15,431 nucleotides of DNA, from the NCBI RefSeq assembly GCF_001602625.1, contig NZ_LECR01000026.1:5465-20895 (forward strand), read 5' to 3'. This stretch comes from Sodalis-like endosymbiont of Proechinophthirus fluctus. GTDB taxonomy: Bacteria > Pseudomonadota > Gammaproteobacteria > Enterobacterales > Enterobacteriaceae. Of this stretch, positions 7,789 to 15,431 are shown piece after piece (position 1 is the first letter of the stretch; each line of letters starts with the position of its first letter). The notes beneath the pieces are model-generated. The model did no database searches. It worked only from the letters and a program-made list of their open reading frames with translations, and had not been told where the DNA came from. The translations under genes and the position numbers were made by a program.

Positions 7789-8979
7789 TTACAGTACAGA
7801 TGCGATCGCTTCGCACAATAGCGCCATGTTATCCGGCGTCATTCCAGCCACGTTGATGCGGCCTGAATTCACTATATAGATGCCTGCTTGGTCACGCAGC
7901 TTTAGCACCTGTTCCTGAGTCAGGCCACTAAAGGAGAACATGCCGTTTTGCCGGTTGATAAAGCTGAAGTCCTGTCGTGCTCCTTTATCCAGGAGGGTGT
8001 TGACGAATAGTTGACGCATACGTTGGATGCGTTCGCGCATACTGCTCAACTCCTGCTCCCACATGACGCGCAGCAAGTCGTCGGACAAAATGGTGGCGAC
8101 AACGGAGGCGCCATGCGCCGGCGGGTTGGAGTAGTTGGCGCGAATGATGGCCTTCAATTGGCTGAAGGCGCGATCGGCAATTGCGCTATCGGGCGCAACC
8201 AGGGTGCAGGCGCCGACACGTTCATTATACAGGCCGAAATTCTTTGAAAAGGAGCTGCACACGATGAGCTCCTGATGCGCTTCGCAAAAAATGCGTAAAC
8301 CCACCGTATCTTCCTCCAGGCCGTGAGCGAAACCCTGATAGGCGAAATCAAACAGCGGTAGCCAGCCCCGTCGCGCCGACAGCACCGCCAGTTCGCGCCA
8401 TTGTTGCTCAGTGGGGTCGATCCCAGTCGGATTATGGCAGCAACCGTGGAATAAGACGACATCACCGGCCTGTACCTGGCTCAAGGACGCCAGCATTGCC
8501 GTAAAATCGAGCGTATGGGTGACGGCGTCATAGTAGGCGTAATCGCACATCGTCAATCCCGCTGCGCTAAACACATTTTTATGGTTTGGCCAGCTAGGGT
8601 TGCTTACCCAAACGCGCCGCACGGCGGTATTGTGTGTCAGGAAATCCGTGGCCACACGTAGGGCGCCAGTACCGCCGGGAGTTTGCGCGCTGCGTGCCCG
8701 AGATCTTGCGATAATGGCGCTGTCCGCACCGAACAGAAGGAGCTGCGCGCCCACAGCGAAGGCTGTGATGCCGTCAATACTCAGGTAATTTTTGCTGGTC
8801 TCATTTTCTAGCAGCAGCGATTCCGCTTTTTTTACGCTAGTCAGCACCGGCGTATTACCGGTTTCATCCTTGTAGACGCCGATACCAAGATTGATTTTGC
8901 TCGGGCGATCATCGGCGCGAAAGATATCCAGCAGGCCGAGAATCGGGTCCGCTGGTGCGACTGGGATAGATTCAAACAT
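7789..8979 (-). CDS. aspC: aspartate aminotransferase AspC
   Basis: This PLP-dependent class I aminotransferase interconverts aspartate and 2-oxoglutarate with oxaloacetate and glutamate in the cytoplasm. It is the main route to aspartate and can also transaminate aromatic amino acids. The ATG at 8979 gives [16 protein letters not shown], the family N-terminus, and exactly 396 residues, the length of E. coli AspC. The frame extends five codons further to a TTG at 8994, which I reject as start. Visible key elements are [23 protein letters not shown], the PLP pyridine-binding region DFAYQGFA (Asp211, Tyr214), the Schiff-base lysine in [12 protein letters not shown] (Lys246) and the substrate arginine in [13 protein letters not shown] (near 374). 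No stop or frameshift was found. The ribosome site is weak (GGA about 10 bases upstream). It is kept intact between two decayed loci, which suggests selection for amino acid or nitrogen exchange with the host. Confidence 0.96.
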   Translation of the reverse strand: MFESIPVAPADPILGLLDIFRADDRPSKINLGIGVYKDETGNTPVLTSVKKAESLLLENETSKNYLSIDGITAFAVGAQLLLFGADSAIIARSRARSAQTPGGTGALRVATDFLTHNTAVRRVWVSNPSWPNHKNVFSAAGLTMCDYAYYDAVTHTLDFTAMLASLSQVQAGDVVLFHGCCHNPTGIDPTEQQWRELAVLSARRGWLPLFDFAYQGFAHGLEEDTVGLRIFCEAHQELIVCSSFSKNFGLYNERVGACTLVAPDSAIADRAFSQLKAIIRANYSNPPAHGASVVATILSDDLLRVMWEQELSSMRERIQRMRQLFVNTLLDKGARQDFSFINRQNGMFSFSGLTQEQVLKLRDQAGIYIVNSGRINVAGMTPDNMALLCEAIASVL

Positions 8980-9080
8980 GGGATATATGTCCAAACGTCA
9001 CAGTGTGCAAAATTGCTATCAGGTTACCGTTACGAGAGCCGTTTGCCAACCGTTTACCGCCTATTATTTTATTGCCACAC

Positions 9081-9110
9081 AAAAAAGAGACAGGGTGCAA
9101 AGCTCTGCCT
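9081..9110 (-). terminator. eroded ompF terminator candidate
   Basis: On the minus strand, GGCAGAG and CCCTGTC form an imperfect stem over a 7-base loop, followed within three bases by six T residues. It lies about 40 bp past the ompF stop. One mismatch and one G-T pair suggest a decayed terminator. Confidence 0.35.
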
Positions 9111-9262
9111 TCACTATCCTGATCTTCAGTCGTATAGGGTAGAAAGGGGATTAAAACTGGTAGACCAGACTCAGGGCAACGGTATCGCTTCTGCCGATAC
9201 TCAGTTCGTTGTCATCATCAATCTGGTTGATGATGTAGTCAACATAGATGAACGTGTTTTTG

Positions 9263-9289
9263 TTGAAGTAGTAAGTCGCGCTACTTCAA
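9263..9289. repeat. 9-bp inverted repeat at an ompF frameshift
   Basis: TTGAAGTAG (9263-9271) and CTACTTCAA (9281-9289) are exact reverse complements with a 9-base spacer. On the coding strand the motif FEVGATYYFN is changed to [10 protein letters not shown] by a one-base loss plus a T-to-A change, and both changes make the arms perfectly complementary. Confidence 0.8.
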
Positions 9290-9541
9290 AATACTTGATT
9301 AGGTCAACATTGCCAACTCCTTCAATGTCTTTACCTTTCGACTGCACACAGGCGACGGACAGAAGTAGACCGAAGTCGAACTGATACTTAGCAACCAATT
9401 CAATCAGCTGGGTTTTGCTAGCAAAACTGGTAGCGTTAAAATCAGTGCTCTGCTGATTAGTGTTGCTGATGCAGGTCGAGTTAGGGTTTCACCGTAACAT
9501 AGCGGCCAGATAAATGTTGTTGGCATAATATTTAAGATTGA

Positions 9542-9591
9542 CTGCCCAGAGAAAAAGCTCAGCAATGGGCAGATTGCTGAGCTTTTTCTCT
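9542..9591. repeat. inverted 25-bp templated duplication in ompF
   Basis: AGAGAAAAAGCTCAGCAAT (9548-9566) is mirrored exactly at 9573-9591, and CTGCCC (9542-9547) is mirrored by GGGCAG (9567-9572). Including the flanking base pair, the stem has 20 perfect pairs (9547-9566 with 9573-9592) over a 6-base loop. On the coding strand, removing 9548-9572 restores the porin reading AE-KAQQWAVNLKY apart from two extra A residues. The 25 bases are therefore an inserted reverse copy of their neighbour. Confidence 0.9.
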
Positions 9592-9776
9592 GCCGTTAGT
9601 ATAGTAGGCGTTTTGCTGTGCATCGGTAAGATTCAGAAGAAGCATAAGCACTGACGATAGCAATACCTATGGGAGAGTTGTAGCTGGTAGATGCTCCCAG
9701 CCGTCAACCAACCCGAAGAGGTGTTGAGGTAGGTAATTACACCGGTGTTACGATTCACCATAAAGTTGTCGCTATA

Positions 9777-9801
9777 GCCGGAATTACCGCCGAATTCCGG
9801 C
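9777..9801. repeat. 9-bp inverted repeat in ompF
   Basis: GCCGGAATT (9777-9785) and AATTCCGGC (9793-9801) are exact reverse complements over 7 bases. The coding strand reads [13 protein letters not shown]. coli OmpF has GGDTAYSD, so the arm in the NSG codons looks altered. Confidence 0.7.
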
Positions 9802-10219
9802 AGCATATTGCTCCAGCCGATGGCATCGTGTACACTACGCCGTAGTTACTGCTGTAATCGAATGAACCGGCATCAATGAATTTTAGACTGGCGAATGCCA
9901 GATGGGTTTTGTTGCCGTCCTGAGCGTCGACGCTGCTTCGGAGTTATTTCCTGGAAATTATATTCCCACTGGCCGAAACCTGTCAGCTGGTCGGTACGGT
10001 AATCTGAGTTTCACTTTTGAAGACGAGACGCGCGTAAGTCTGGTCGCCGTCACTGCCATAGCTGTTGTCGCTGTGGGAGAAGTAGTGCAGGCTGACAAGC
10101 CCCTTACCGTAGATGGCTAATTTATTGCCATCTTTGTTATACACTTCGGCCGCATTATCGGCACTGATAGGCAATAAGGCCAGAGTTACTACTACAAGTA
10201 GATTAAAATATATATAATA

Positions 10220-10394
10220 ATTTCTTACGAAATATTATTGAGAGTTTGGTATCTTCCTGTGTCTGTGCGCAGCATTCCGTTCACAAGATCGTTAATCTAC
10301 TCTGAAAATTATACAAGTATCGTAATAATATTTCATGAGAAAAAAATATATGTAAATGTAATTTACAGGAACTTTATGAGATATCTCTCACTTT
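10220..10394. other. AT-rich former ompF upstream region
   Basis: This stretch is very AT-rich and holds several weak stem-loops, including an imperfect one at ~10215-10240 over the lost ompF start and TGTAAAT/ATTTACA at ~10354-10370. I see no clear -35/-10 pair or ribosome site for ompF. OmpR boxes cannot be identified by eye. Confidence 0.4.
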
Positions 10395-10422
10395 AAAAAA
10401 GGCCAGCAGAGATGGCCTTTTT
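10395..10422 (-). terminator. rho-independent terminator of asnS
   Basis: GGCCA (10401-10405) pairs with TGGCC (10413-10417) over a 7-base loop. The stem is flanked by A6 and T5 tracts, so it extends by A-T pairs and can work in both directions. It lies about 45 bp after the asnS stop. Confidence 0.75.
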
Positions 10423-10467
10423 GACTTAATTTATATATTTTTATTATATTAAATTAAACGCCGAAAT

Positions 10468-11868
10468 TTAAAAATTGGCATTGCGAGGACTTCGCGGGAA
10501 GGGTATTACATCACGAACATTTTGCATTCCTGTGACATAAACTATTAATCTCTCGAAACCTAATCCAAAACCTGCATGCGGAACGGTTCCATAGCGGCGC
10601 AAATCACGATACCACCAGTAATCTTCTTTATTAAGACCCATTTCTTCCAAACGAGTATCCAGCCTGTCTAAACGCTCTTCACGCTGCGATCCGCCAATGA
10701 TTTCGCCGATGCCAGGGGCTAGCACATCCATAGCGGCGACGGTTTTACCATCGTCATTCATGCGCATATAAAACGCTTTGATATCCTTGGGATAATTCTT
10801 CACCACTACCGGCGATTTGAAATGTTTTTCCGCCAAATAGTGTTCATGTTCCGAAGATAAGTTAATCCCCCAGGAAATCGGATTTTCAAATGTCTGGCCA
10901 CAGTTTCGCAGAATAGTTACTGCCTCTGTGTAGTCGACTTGCGCGAAATCTGCACTAATAAAGTGTTTCAGACGATTTATTGCTTCTTTATCGACCTGCT
11001 CGGCGAAAAACTGCATATCGTCAGCGCGCTCGGCCAATACCGCCTTAAACACATATTTAAGCATCGTTTCTGCTAAGCTGGCGGCATCCTCCAGGGTTGC
11101 AAAGGCCACTTCTGGTTCGACCATCCAGAATTCGGCGAGATGGCGGCTAGTATTGGAATTTTCCGCCCGGAACGTCGGACCAAATGTATAGATTTTTGAC
11201 AGGGCGCAGGCGTAACTTTCACCGTTCAGCTGGCCGGAAACGGTTAAAAAGGCCTCTTTGCCAAAGAAATCTTCATCGTAATTGACTCTGCCATCGACCG
11301 TGCGCGGCAGATTTTCCAAATCGAGGGTAGAAACGCGGAACATTTCGCCGGCGCCTTCGGTATCGGAGGCGGTAATTAACGGGGTCGATACCCAGAAGAA
11401 ACCCTGCTCATTCATAAAACGGTGAATGACCTGCGCCAAAGTGTGCCGGACTCGCGCCACCGCACCAATCAGGTTGGTACGTGGGCGAAGATGGGCAACT
11501 TCGCGCAAATATTCCACGCTATGACGCTTAGCGGCCATGGGGTAGGTATCCGGATCGTCGACCCAGCCGAGTACCTCAACGGCATGAGCCTGTATTTCGT
11601 AACGCTGACCGCCCCCTAAGGATTCCACTACCCGACCGGTAACCGATACTGAGCAGGCGGTGGTCAGGCGTAGAACTTCGTTCCTATAATTAGGAAGAGT
11701 ATTATTAATGACAGTCTGTAATGAATAGAAGCAGGAACCGTCATAGACGGCAAGAAAGGATATTCCGGCTTTGGAATCTCGGCGGGTACGCACCCAACCC
11801 TGTACAGTGACTTCACTGTCAGCCGGCATGCGCCCTTGTAGTACATCGACTACAGGAACTACGCTCAT
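10468..11868 (-). CDS. asnS: asparaginyl-tRNA synthetase AsnS
   Basis: This essential cytoplasmic enzyme charges tRNA-Asn with asparagine using ATP. The 466-residue frame has exactly the E. coli AsnS length and matches it throughout ([13 protein letters not shown] to PRNANF). The N-terminal OB-fold that binds the anticodon (about 15-105) contains [20 protein letters not shown]. The class II catalytic core then shows [19 protein letters not shown] (motif 1 region), [16 protein letters not shown] (motif 2) and GFGLGFERL at 433-441 (motif 3). [14 protein letters not shown] and [16 protein letters not shown] are also present. The ATG at 11868 is preceded by AGAGAG, a modest ribosome site. No lesion is seen. 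Some usually conserved N-terminal residues differ, for example [12 protein letters not shown] for SCFDPVQAVINN in E. coli, but this is far from the active site. Its neighbours ompF and pncB are both dead. Confidence 0.98.
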   Translation of the reverse strand: MSVVPVVDVLQGRMPADSEVTVQGWVRTRRDSKAGISFLAVYDGSCFYSLQTVINNTLPNYRNEVLRLTTACSVSVTGRVVESLGGGQRYEIQAHAVEVLGWVDDPDTYPMAAKRHSVEYLREVAHLRPRTNLIGAVARVRHTLAQVIHRFMNEQGFFWVSTPLITASDTEGAGEMFRVSTLDLENLPRTVDGRVNYDEDFFGKEAFLTVSGQLNGESYACALSKIYTFGPTFRAENSNTSRHLAEFWMVEPEVAFATLEDAASLAETMLKYVFKAVLAERADDMQFFAEQVDKEAINRLKHFISADFAQVDYTEAVTILRNCGQTFENPISWGINLSSEHEHYLAEKHFKSPVVVKNYPKDIKAFYMRMNDDGKTVAAMDVLAPGIGEIIGGSQREERLDRLDTRLEEMGLNKEDYWWYRDLRRYGTVPHAGFGLGFERLIVYVTGMQNVRDVIPFPRSPRNANF

Positions 11869-11925
11869 AAAAACTCTCTTGCTCAGTTAAAATAGAAAAA
11901 GGTCGCGAGTCTGGCAACGGAACAT

Positions 11926-11953
11926 AGCATAATATGTTACTTGGCGTCGGCAA
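11926..11953 (-). promoter_or_regulatory. candidate asnS promoter
   Basis: On the minus strand TTGCCG (11948-11953) and TATGCT (11926-11931) are separated by 16 bases, about 60 bp before the asnS ATG. Each box matches the sigma-70 consensus at four positions or so. This is a plausible but unproven assignment in the 247-bp gap between asnS and pncB. Confidence 0.35.
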
Positions 11954-12115
11954 GACTACAAGAGAAAATCGTATATTTACGGCGGCGATGATGTTTATGT
12001 CGTGTAATGAGGGTAGAAAATCTCTATTAAACGAGCTAAACCGCGGTCTTCCCAGACGCTTTTGCACAAAACGGAGGAACGGAAAATGCCAACCTCGGCT
12101 TGGCTAGATAGAGGT

Positions 12116-13371
12116 TCATTTCAACTGGCCTTTTTTGCCTACCAGCGGCATATCATAAGCTTTACGCAAGGCGCGAACAAAGATTTTATCGTGACAGATC
12201 GTTTTTTTGGGCTGTCCGGCCTTCACCACCGGGTTACCGTTTTGCACTCCACCAGCTTGATGACGATTTTAATCGGCTTAACGGCGAGAATATCGCAGCA
12301 GGTCAGACGGGTACCCAGATACCAAAAAACGAGATTGATACGCTGCCAGAAATGGTGGTAAAGCATCAGTGCTTTGTCGAAATCGAGGTTATCGGAAAAC
12401 ACCAGCGTTTTTCCAAGAGGAACAATGCCTAGCCGTTCATAATGCGCAATCGCCTTCTCGCCCCATTCTATCGGGTTGCCGGAGTCGTGATGCAGGAACT
12501 GATAGGGACGTATGGACGAACGCCGACCAGAAGTCGCGTAAAATAAAAAGTATTCATAGTGATGCAGTCGGTGAGCGCGATCCTTGACCGGTATTCACCC
12601 AGCCAGGCCAGGCTCGCAGCGCGTCGCGCTGACTATTGGCCAGATCGGGGCATATCTGTTGATGCGCTTGGAACCATTCATACGCCTTGGTACCTCGACC
12701 GACGGCAGGCCAGGCTGCATTCCTCACGCTAACTGGTAGCTGCTGGTGCCGATAAGGTAGGGAAACGTACGCTGTAGTTCGGCAACTAAATCAAACTGGA
12801 CCTAGCACGAGAAGCAGCGCCGGGTGCCGAAATCCATAAGTCTGAAGCGGGACATATCCACATCCGCACTGAGATGGCGAAATAGCGCATCTTCTCGCAG
12901 CTGCGCTACCGCGTCAGCTATGGCTTGAAGTGGCGGTGGCACACTACCTTGCTTATCACTGCGAGCAACGGCACTTCCTAATAAAATAGCGTCGCGCGGA
13001 AGCCGGTGATTCGAATATCGAGTTTGCCGTTGTGATTGCTTACTTACACCTGGACACCTTGGTTCGGGTTTAAACGGAGCTGACGCAGCCAATTGAGATA
13101 GTCGCTTTGGAAAAGCGGCAATCCGTGCAAGTAGGCAAACTCCTCCTGGTCCAATTTCAAATTAAACATCACCTCAATCTAGGCACTGATGTCGGTCTAG
13201 GCACTGATGTCGGCAGAGTATTCCCTCAGAAGATCGTCCTTGCGGCAGCGGCACTCTACGCTCCTCACCGTCACATTATAGTAGCGATGAAAAAACGGCT
13301 TGCCGCATATGAAATGTATAGGTATCAGTGTCGAGTATCGACGTTAAAATCGGATCGGTAGCAACATTCAC
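12116..13371 (-). pseudogene. pncB: pncB pseudogene (nicotinate phosphoribosyltransferase)
   Basis: PncB converts nicotinate and PRPP to nicotinate mononucleotide, the first step of NAD salvage (about 400 residues in E. coli). The remnant starts at a GTG (13369-13371) aligned with the E. coli start, reading NVATDPILTSILDTDTY-FHMRQAVF. A sixth base in the homopolymer at 13290-13295 then causes a +1 frameshift. Other fragments are DYLNWLRQLRLNP (~13110-13070), DMSRFRLMDFGTRR (~12855-12815), [20 protein letters not shown] (~12685-12630), [12 protein letters not shown] and [14 protein letters not shown] (~12470-12390), [11 protein letters not shown] (~12280-12245) and [18 protein letters not shown] (~12190-12140), ending at the stop 12116-12118. 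The phosphohistidine in E. coli AHEWFQ is tyrosine here (codon 12680-12682). An 18-bp tandem duplication with two TAG codons interrupts the N-terminal third. It is non-functional. Confidence 0.93.
13178..13213. repeat. 18-bp perfect tandem duplication in pncB
   Basis: TCTAGGCACTGATGTCGG occurs twice head to tail (13178-13195 and 13196-13213). On the coding strand each copy carries an in-frame TAG (SADISA-stop-TDISA-stop-IEVM). The unit is a multiple of three, so the duplication alone keeps the frame. Confidence 0.95.
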
Positions 13372-13678
13372 GGTGCATTCAAGCATCCTTTTACGATATA
13401 TTATCTCAGTCGGATAAAGGATAACGACTATAAAAAACCGCGTTATCCTATAAGTGTAGTCACATTAGAGAACAATTATCGTGATAACGTCGGGACCAAA
13501 CGTGCCGTCCCGCGAGTTAGTAGCCCGGTCATTTGGTAGATTTTCTCACTCGTCCGCGTTGTTTTTTTTTGCGCGAACGCTGCATTTTAGCGCTCTTGCC
13601 AGGCTTTATAATGGCAACCTGCCACTAACAGGAATAGACTTAACGACAGAAATCGACACTGATGCCTAAAGGTTAACT
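13372..13678. promoter_or_regulatory. divergent pncB-pepN intergenic region
   Basis: This 307-bp region separates the divergently oriented pncB remnant and pepN. A perfect TATAAT at 13607-13612 lies 66 bases before the pepN ATG and is the best -10 candidate, though the -35 position (13584-13589, ATTTTA) is poor. AGGATAACG (13418-13426) and CGTTATCCT (13441-13449) form a 9-bp inverted repeat, and TTATCGTGATAA (13476-13487) repeats the same GTTATC/GATAAC theme. I see no clear NadR-type TGTTTA-N6-TAAACA operator. A short open frame at 13481-13669 has no recognisable product. Confidence 0.4.
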
Positions 13679-15431
13679 ATGATGCAACAGCCGCAAGCCA
13701 AGTACCGCCATGATTATCGTGTGCCGGAATATACGATCACCGATATTCACCTGGATTTTGATCTCAAGGCAGAGAATACCACCGTTACGGCAGTCAGCAC
13801 CGTCGTTCGTCAGGGCCGGTCCGGCGTGCCCTTGCTGCTCAATGGCGAGGATTTACATCTACTGAGTTTACGGGTAGACGATCAGGAGTGGACGCATTAT
13901 CACCTAGACACCCCGGGATTGGTCATTGAGAAGTTGCCCGCCATTTTTACCTTGACTATCAAAACACTGATTCATCCTGCCAACAATGCTGCCCTGGAAG
14001 GGCTCTACCTTTCTGGCAGCGCGCTCTGTACCCAATGCGAGGCGGAAGGTTTCCGCTACATTACCTTTTACCTGGACCGTCCGGATGTTCTGGCGCGTTT
14101 TACCACGCGCATTTTGGCAGATAAGAAACGCTATCCGTTCCTGCTCTCCAACGGCAACCGTATTGCTTACGGGGAAACAGGTGATGGCCGGCATTGGGTA
14201 ATCTGGGAAGATCCTTTTCCGAAACCGTGTTACCTCTTTGCGTTGGTGGCGGGGGATTTTGATGTATTATGCGACAGCTTTACCACCCGCTCCGGCAGAG
14301 AGGTCGCGCTGGAGCTATTTGTTGATCGCGGCAACCTGGAGCGCGCCGACTGGGCAATGGCGTCCCTCAAGCGCGCCATGCGTTGGGACGAAACTCGCTT
14401 CAGCCTAGAGTACGATCTGGATATTTATATGGTGGTGGCGGTCGATTTATTCAACATGGGCGCCATGGAGAATAAAGGGCTCAACGTCTTCAACGCCAAA
14501 TATGTGCTGGCCCGGGCGAAAACCGCCACCGATGTGGATTATCTCAATATCGAACGGGTCATCGGCCATGAATATTTCCATAATTGGACTGGTAATCGCA
14601 TCACCTGCCGAGACTGGTTTCAGCTCAGTCTGAAAGAGGGCCTGACCGTATTCCGCGATCAGGAGTTCAGTTCGGATATCGGCTCACGCGCCATCAATCG
14701 AATTAATAATGTACGCGTGATGCGCAGCGCACAGTTCGCTGAAGACGCTAGCCCAATGGCACACCCCGTTCGCCCAGATAAAATCATTGAAATAAATAAT
14801 TTTTACACCTTGACGGTGTATGAAAAGGGCGCTGAAGTCATCCGTATGCTGCATACTCTGCTGGGGGAGGAAAAGTTCCAGGTCGGCATGCGCCGCTATG
14901 TTTCCTGCCACGACGGCAGCGCAGCTACCTGCGAAGATTTTGTCGTGGCGATGGAGGAGGCCGGGGATATCGATTTGACGCTGTTCCGCCGCTGGTATAG
15001 CCAGTCAGGTACACCACTGGTGACAGTGCGCGACGATTATAATGCCGAGCTGGGGCAATATACCCTGCACGTTGCTCAGATGACGCCGCCGACGCCAGAC
15101 CAGCAGGAAAAACAGGCGTTGCACATTCCGCTGGATATCCAACTGCACGATAACCATGGACAGGTAATCCCGCTACAGCAATCCGGCGCGCTAGTAAATT
15201 CGGTGTTGAACGTGACCGATAGCGTACAGACGTTTATTTTCGATCATGTGCCTTCGCTGCCCATCCCCTCTCTGCTGCGCGAATTTTCCGCGCCGGTGAA
15301 GCTGGATTATCCCTATAGCGATCAACAATTGATTACCCTGATGCGCTTCGCCACCAGTGATTTCTCTCGCTGGGATGCAGCGCAAAACTTACTGTCTATC
15401 TATATTCGTTTAAACGTAGCTCGCTATCAGG
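13679..15431 (+). CDS. pepN: aminopeptidase N PepN, 5' part (runs off the window)
   Basis: PepN is the major cytoplasmic zinc aminopeptidase (M1 family), finishing intracellular protein breakdown by removing N-terminal residues. About 584 codons are visible of roughly 870 in E. coli, with no stop from the start to base 15431. Of two adjacent ATGs, the one at 13679 is chosen: MMQQPQAKYRHDYRVPEY then aligns with E. coli MTQQPQAKYRHDYRAPDY, and catalytic residues keep E. coli numbering. The N-terminal beta domain includes LCTQCEAEGFRYITFYLDRP. The exopeptidase motif GAMEN begins at residue 261. The zinc site HEYFH gives His297, Glu298 and His301, followed by ..LKEGLTVFRDQEFSSD with the third zinc ligand (Glu320). 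The ribosome site TAAAGG lies six bases before 13679. The visible part seems fully functional. Whether the 3' part is intact cannot be seen. Confidence 0.97.
   Translation, partial: MMQQPQAKYRHDYRVPEYTITDIHLDFDLKAENTTVTAVSTVVRQGRSGVPLLLNGEDLHLLSLRVDDQEWTHYHLDTPGLVIEKLPAIFTLTIKTLIHPANNAALEGLYLSGSALCTQCEAEGFRYITFYLDRPDVLARFTTRILADKKRYPFLLSNGNRIAYGETGDGRHWVIWEDPFPKPCYLFALVAGDFDVLCDSFTTRSGREVALELFVDRGNLERADWAMASLKRAMRWDETRFSLEYDLDIYMVVAVDLFNMGAMENKGLNVFNAKYVLARAKTATDVDYLNIERVIGHEYFHNWTGNRITCRDWFQLSLKEGLTVFRDQEFSSDIGSRAINRINNVRVMRSAQFAEDASPMAHPVRPDKIIEINNFYTLTVYEKGAEVIRMLHTLLGEEKFQVGMRRYVSCHDGSAATCEDFVVAMEEAGDIDLTLFRRWYSQSGTPLVTVRDDYNAELGQYTLHVAQMTPPTPDQQEKQALHIPLDIQLHDNHGQVIPLQQSGALVNSVLNVTDSVQTFIFDHVPSLPIPSLLREFSAPVKLDYPYSDQQLITLMRFATSDFSRWDAAQNLLSIYIRLNVARYQ

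Larger units (their letters stand above)
9151..10219 (-). pseudogene. ompF: ompF-type general porin pseudogene
   Basis: This is a remnant of a trimeric outer-membrane porin of the OmpF/OmpC family, placed between aspC and asnS as in E. coli ompF. The 5' end (~10219-10120) shows signal-peptide residues [11 protein letters not shown], then mature [39 protein letters not shown] and [13 protein letters not shown]. Middle fragments are LPEFGG near 9785, GLVDGW near 9700 and KYYANNIYLAA near 9525. Near the 3' end are [30 protein letters not shown] and VDYIINQID. It ends in LVYQF-stop (stop at 9151-9153), the aromatic terminus recognised by the Bam complex. No start codon survives, about 30 codons are missing after GLVDGW, and several frameshifts are present, two at perfect inverted repeats. 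Function is surely lost. Confidence 0.93.

Noticed and set aside
7688..7879. Short plus-strand open frame after gloC
   Set aside because: It runs antisense into the conserved 3' end of aspC and resembles nothing known.
8980..8994. Upstream TTG start adding five residues (MDIYP) to AspC
   Set aside because: The ATG at 8979 gives exactly the family length and N-terminus; the TTG has no ribosome site and the extra residues have no counterpart.
10395..10422. Hairpin with flanking A and T tracts considered as part of the inverted-repeat anomaly
   Set aside because: It is an ordinary short bidirectional terminator after asnS, with a 5-bp GC stem and T tract.
13904..14194. Minus-strand 96-codon open frame inside pepN
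   Set aside because: It is antisense to a strongly conserved, full-frame pepN and has no recognisable product.
1..15431. CRISPR array, insertion sequence, prophage, tRNA or rRNA
   Set aside because: No regularly spaced repeats, transposase motifs, phage genes or structural RNA signatures were seen; gene order is plain enterobacterial backbone.

Overview
The window looks like a chromosomal segment of a recently host-restricted gammaproteobacterial symbiont of the Sodalis type. Gene order is the conserved enterobacterial block mukF-mukE-mukB-ldtD(ycbB)-mepK(ycbK)-gloC(ycbL)-aspC-ompF-asnS-pncB-pepN, collinear with E. coli K-12, and base composition is near balanced. Seven of the eleven loci are broken or doubtful, while four are clean full-frame genes. 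This mix of intact housekeeping genes with still recognisable pseudogenes is typical of a young endosymbiont. The genus assignment is inference; the gene order and protein similarities come from remembered E. coli sequences, not a search.

Layout: 1-5243 holds the condensin operon mukFEB. The MukF C-terminus is open, mukE is frameshifted and interrupted, and mukB is a long collinear ruin. 5244-6126 has no identifiable gene. 6127-6967 is one remnant made by a deletion that joins the N-terminal part of ldtD to the middle of mepK. gloC (7048-7677) is intact, and aspC (complement 7789-8979) converges on it. ompF (complement 9151-~10219) is a pseudogene. asnS (complement 10468-11868) is intact. pncB (complement 12116-13371) is a pseudogene. 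pepN starts at 13679 and runs off the right edge with an open frame.

Functionally, the cell has lost or is losing chromosome condensation by MukBEF, L,D-transpeptidase and MepK cell-wall remodelling, the OmpF porin and nicotinate salvage by PncB. It keeps asparaginyl-tRNA synthetase, aspartate aminotransferase, aminopeptidase N and a glyoxalase-II-like enzyme. No tRNA, rRNA, CRISPR, insertion sequence or phage gene was seen.

The most unusual signal is in the decay itself. The pseudogenes carry several perfect inverted repeats (20, 20, 16, 14, 12, 11, 9 and 9 bp arms) where the E. coli homologue has only a partial palindrome or none. In at least three cases the change that perfects the hairpin also causes the frameshift. 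In ompF a 25-bp inverted copy of the adjacent sequence has been inserted. This points to template switching at (quasi)palindromes as a main source of gene-inactivating mutations here. CTAG tetranucleotides and amber (TAG) stops are also unusually common for an enterobacterium.
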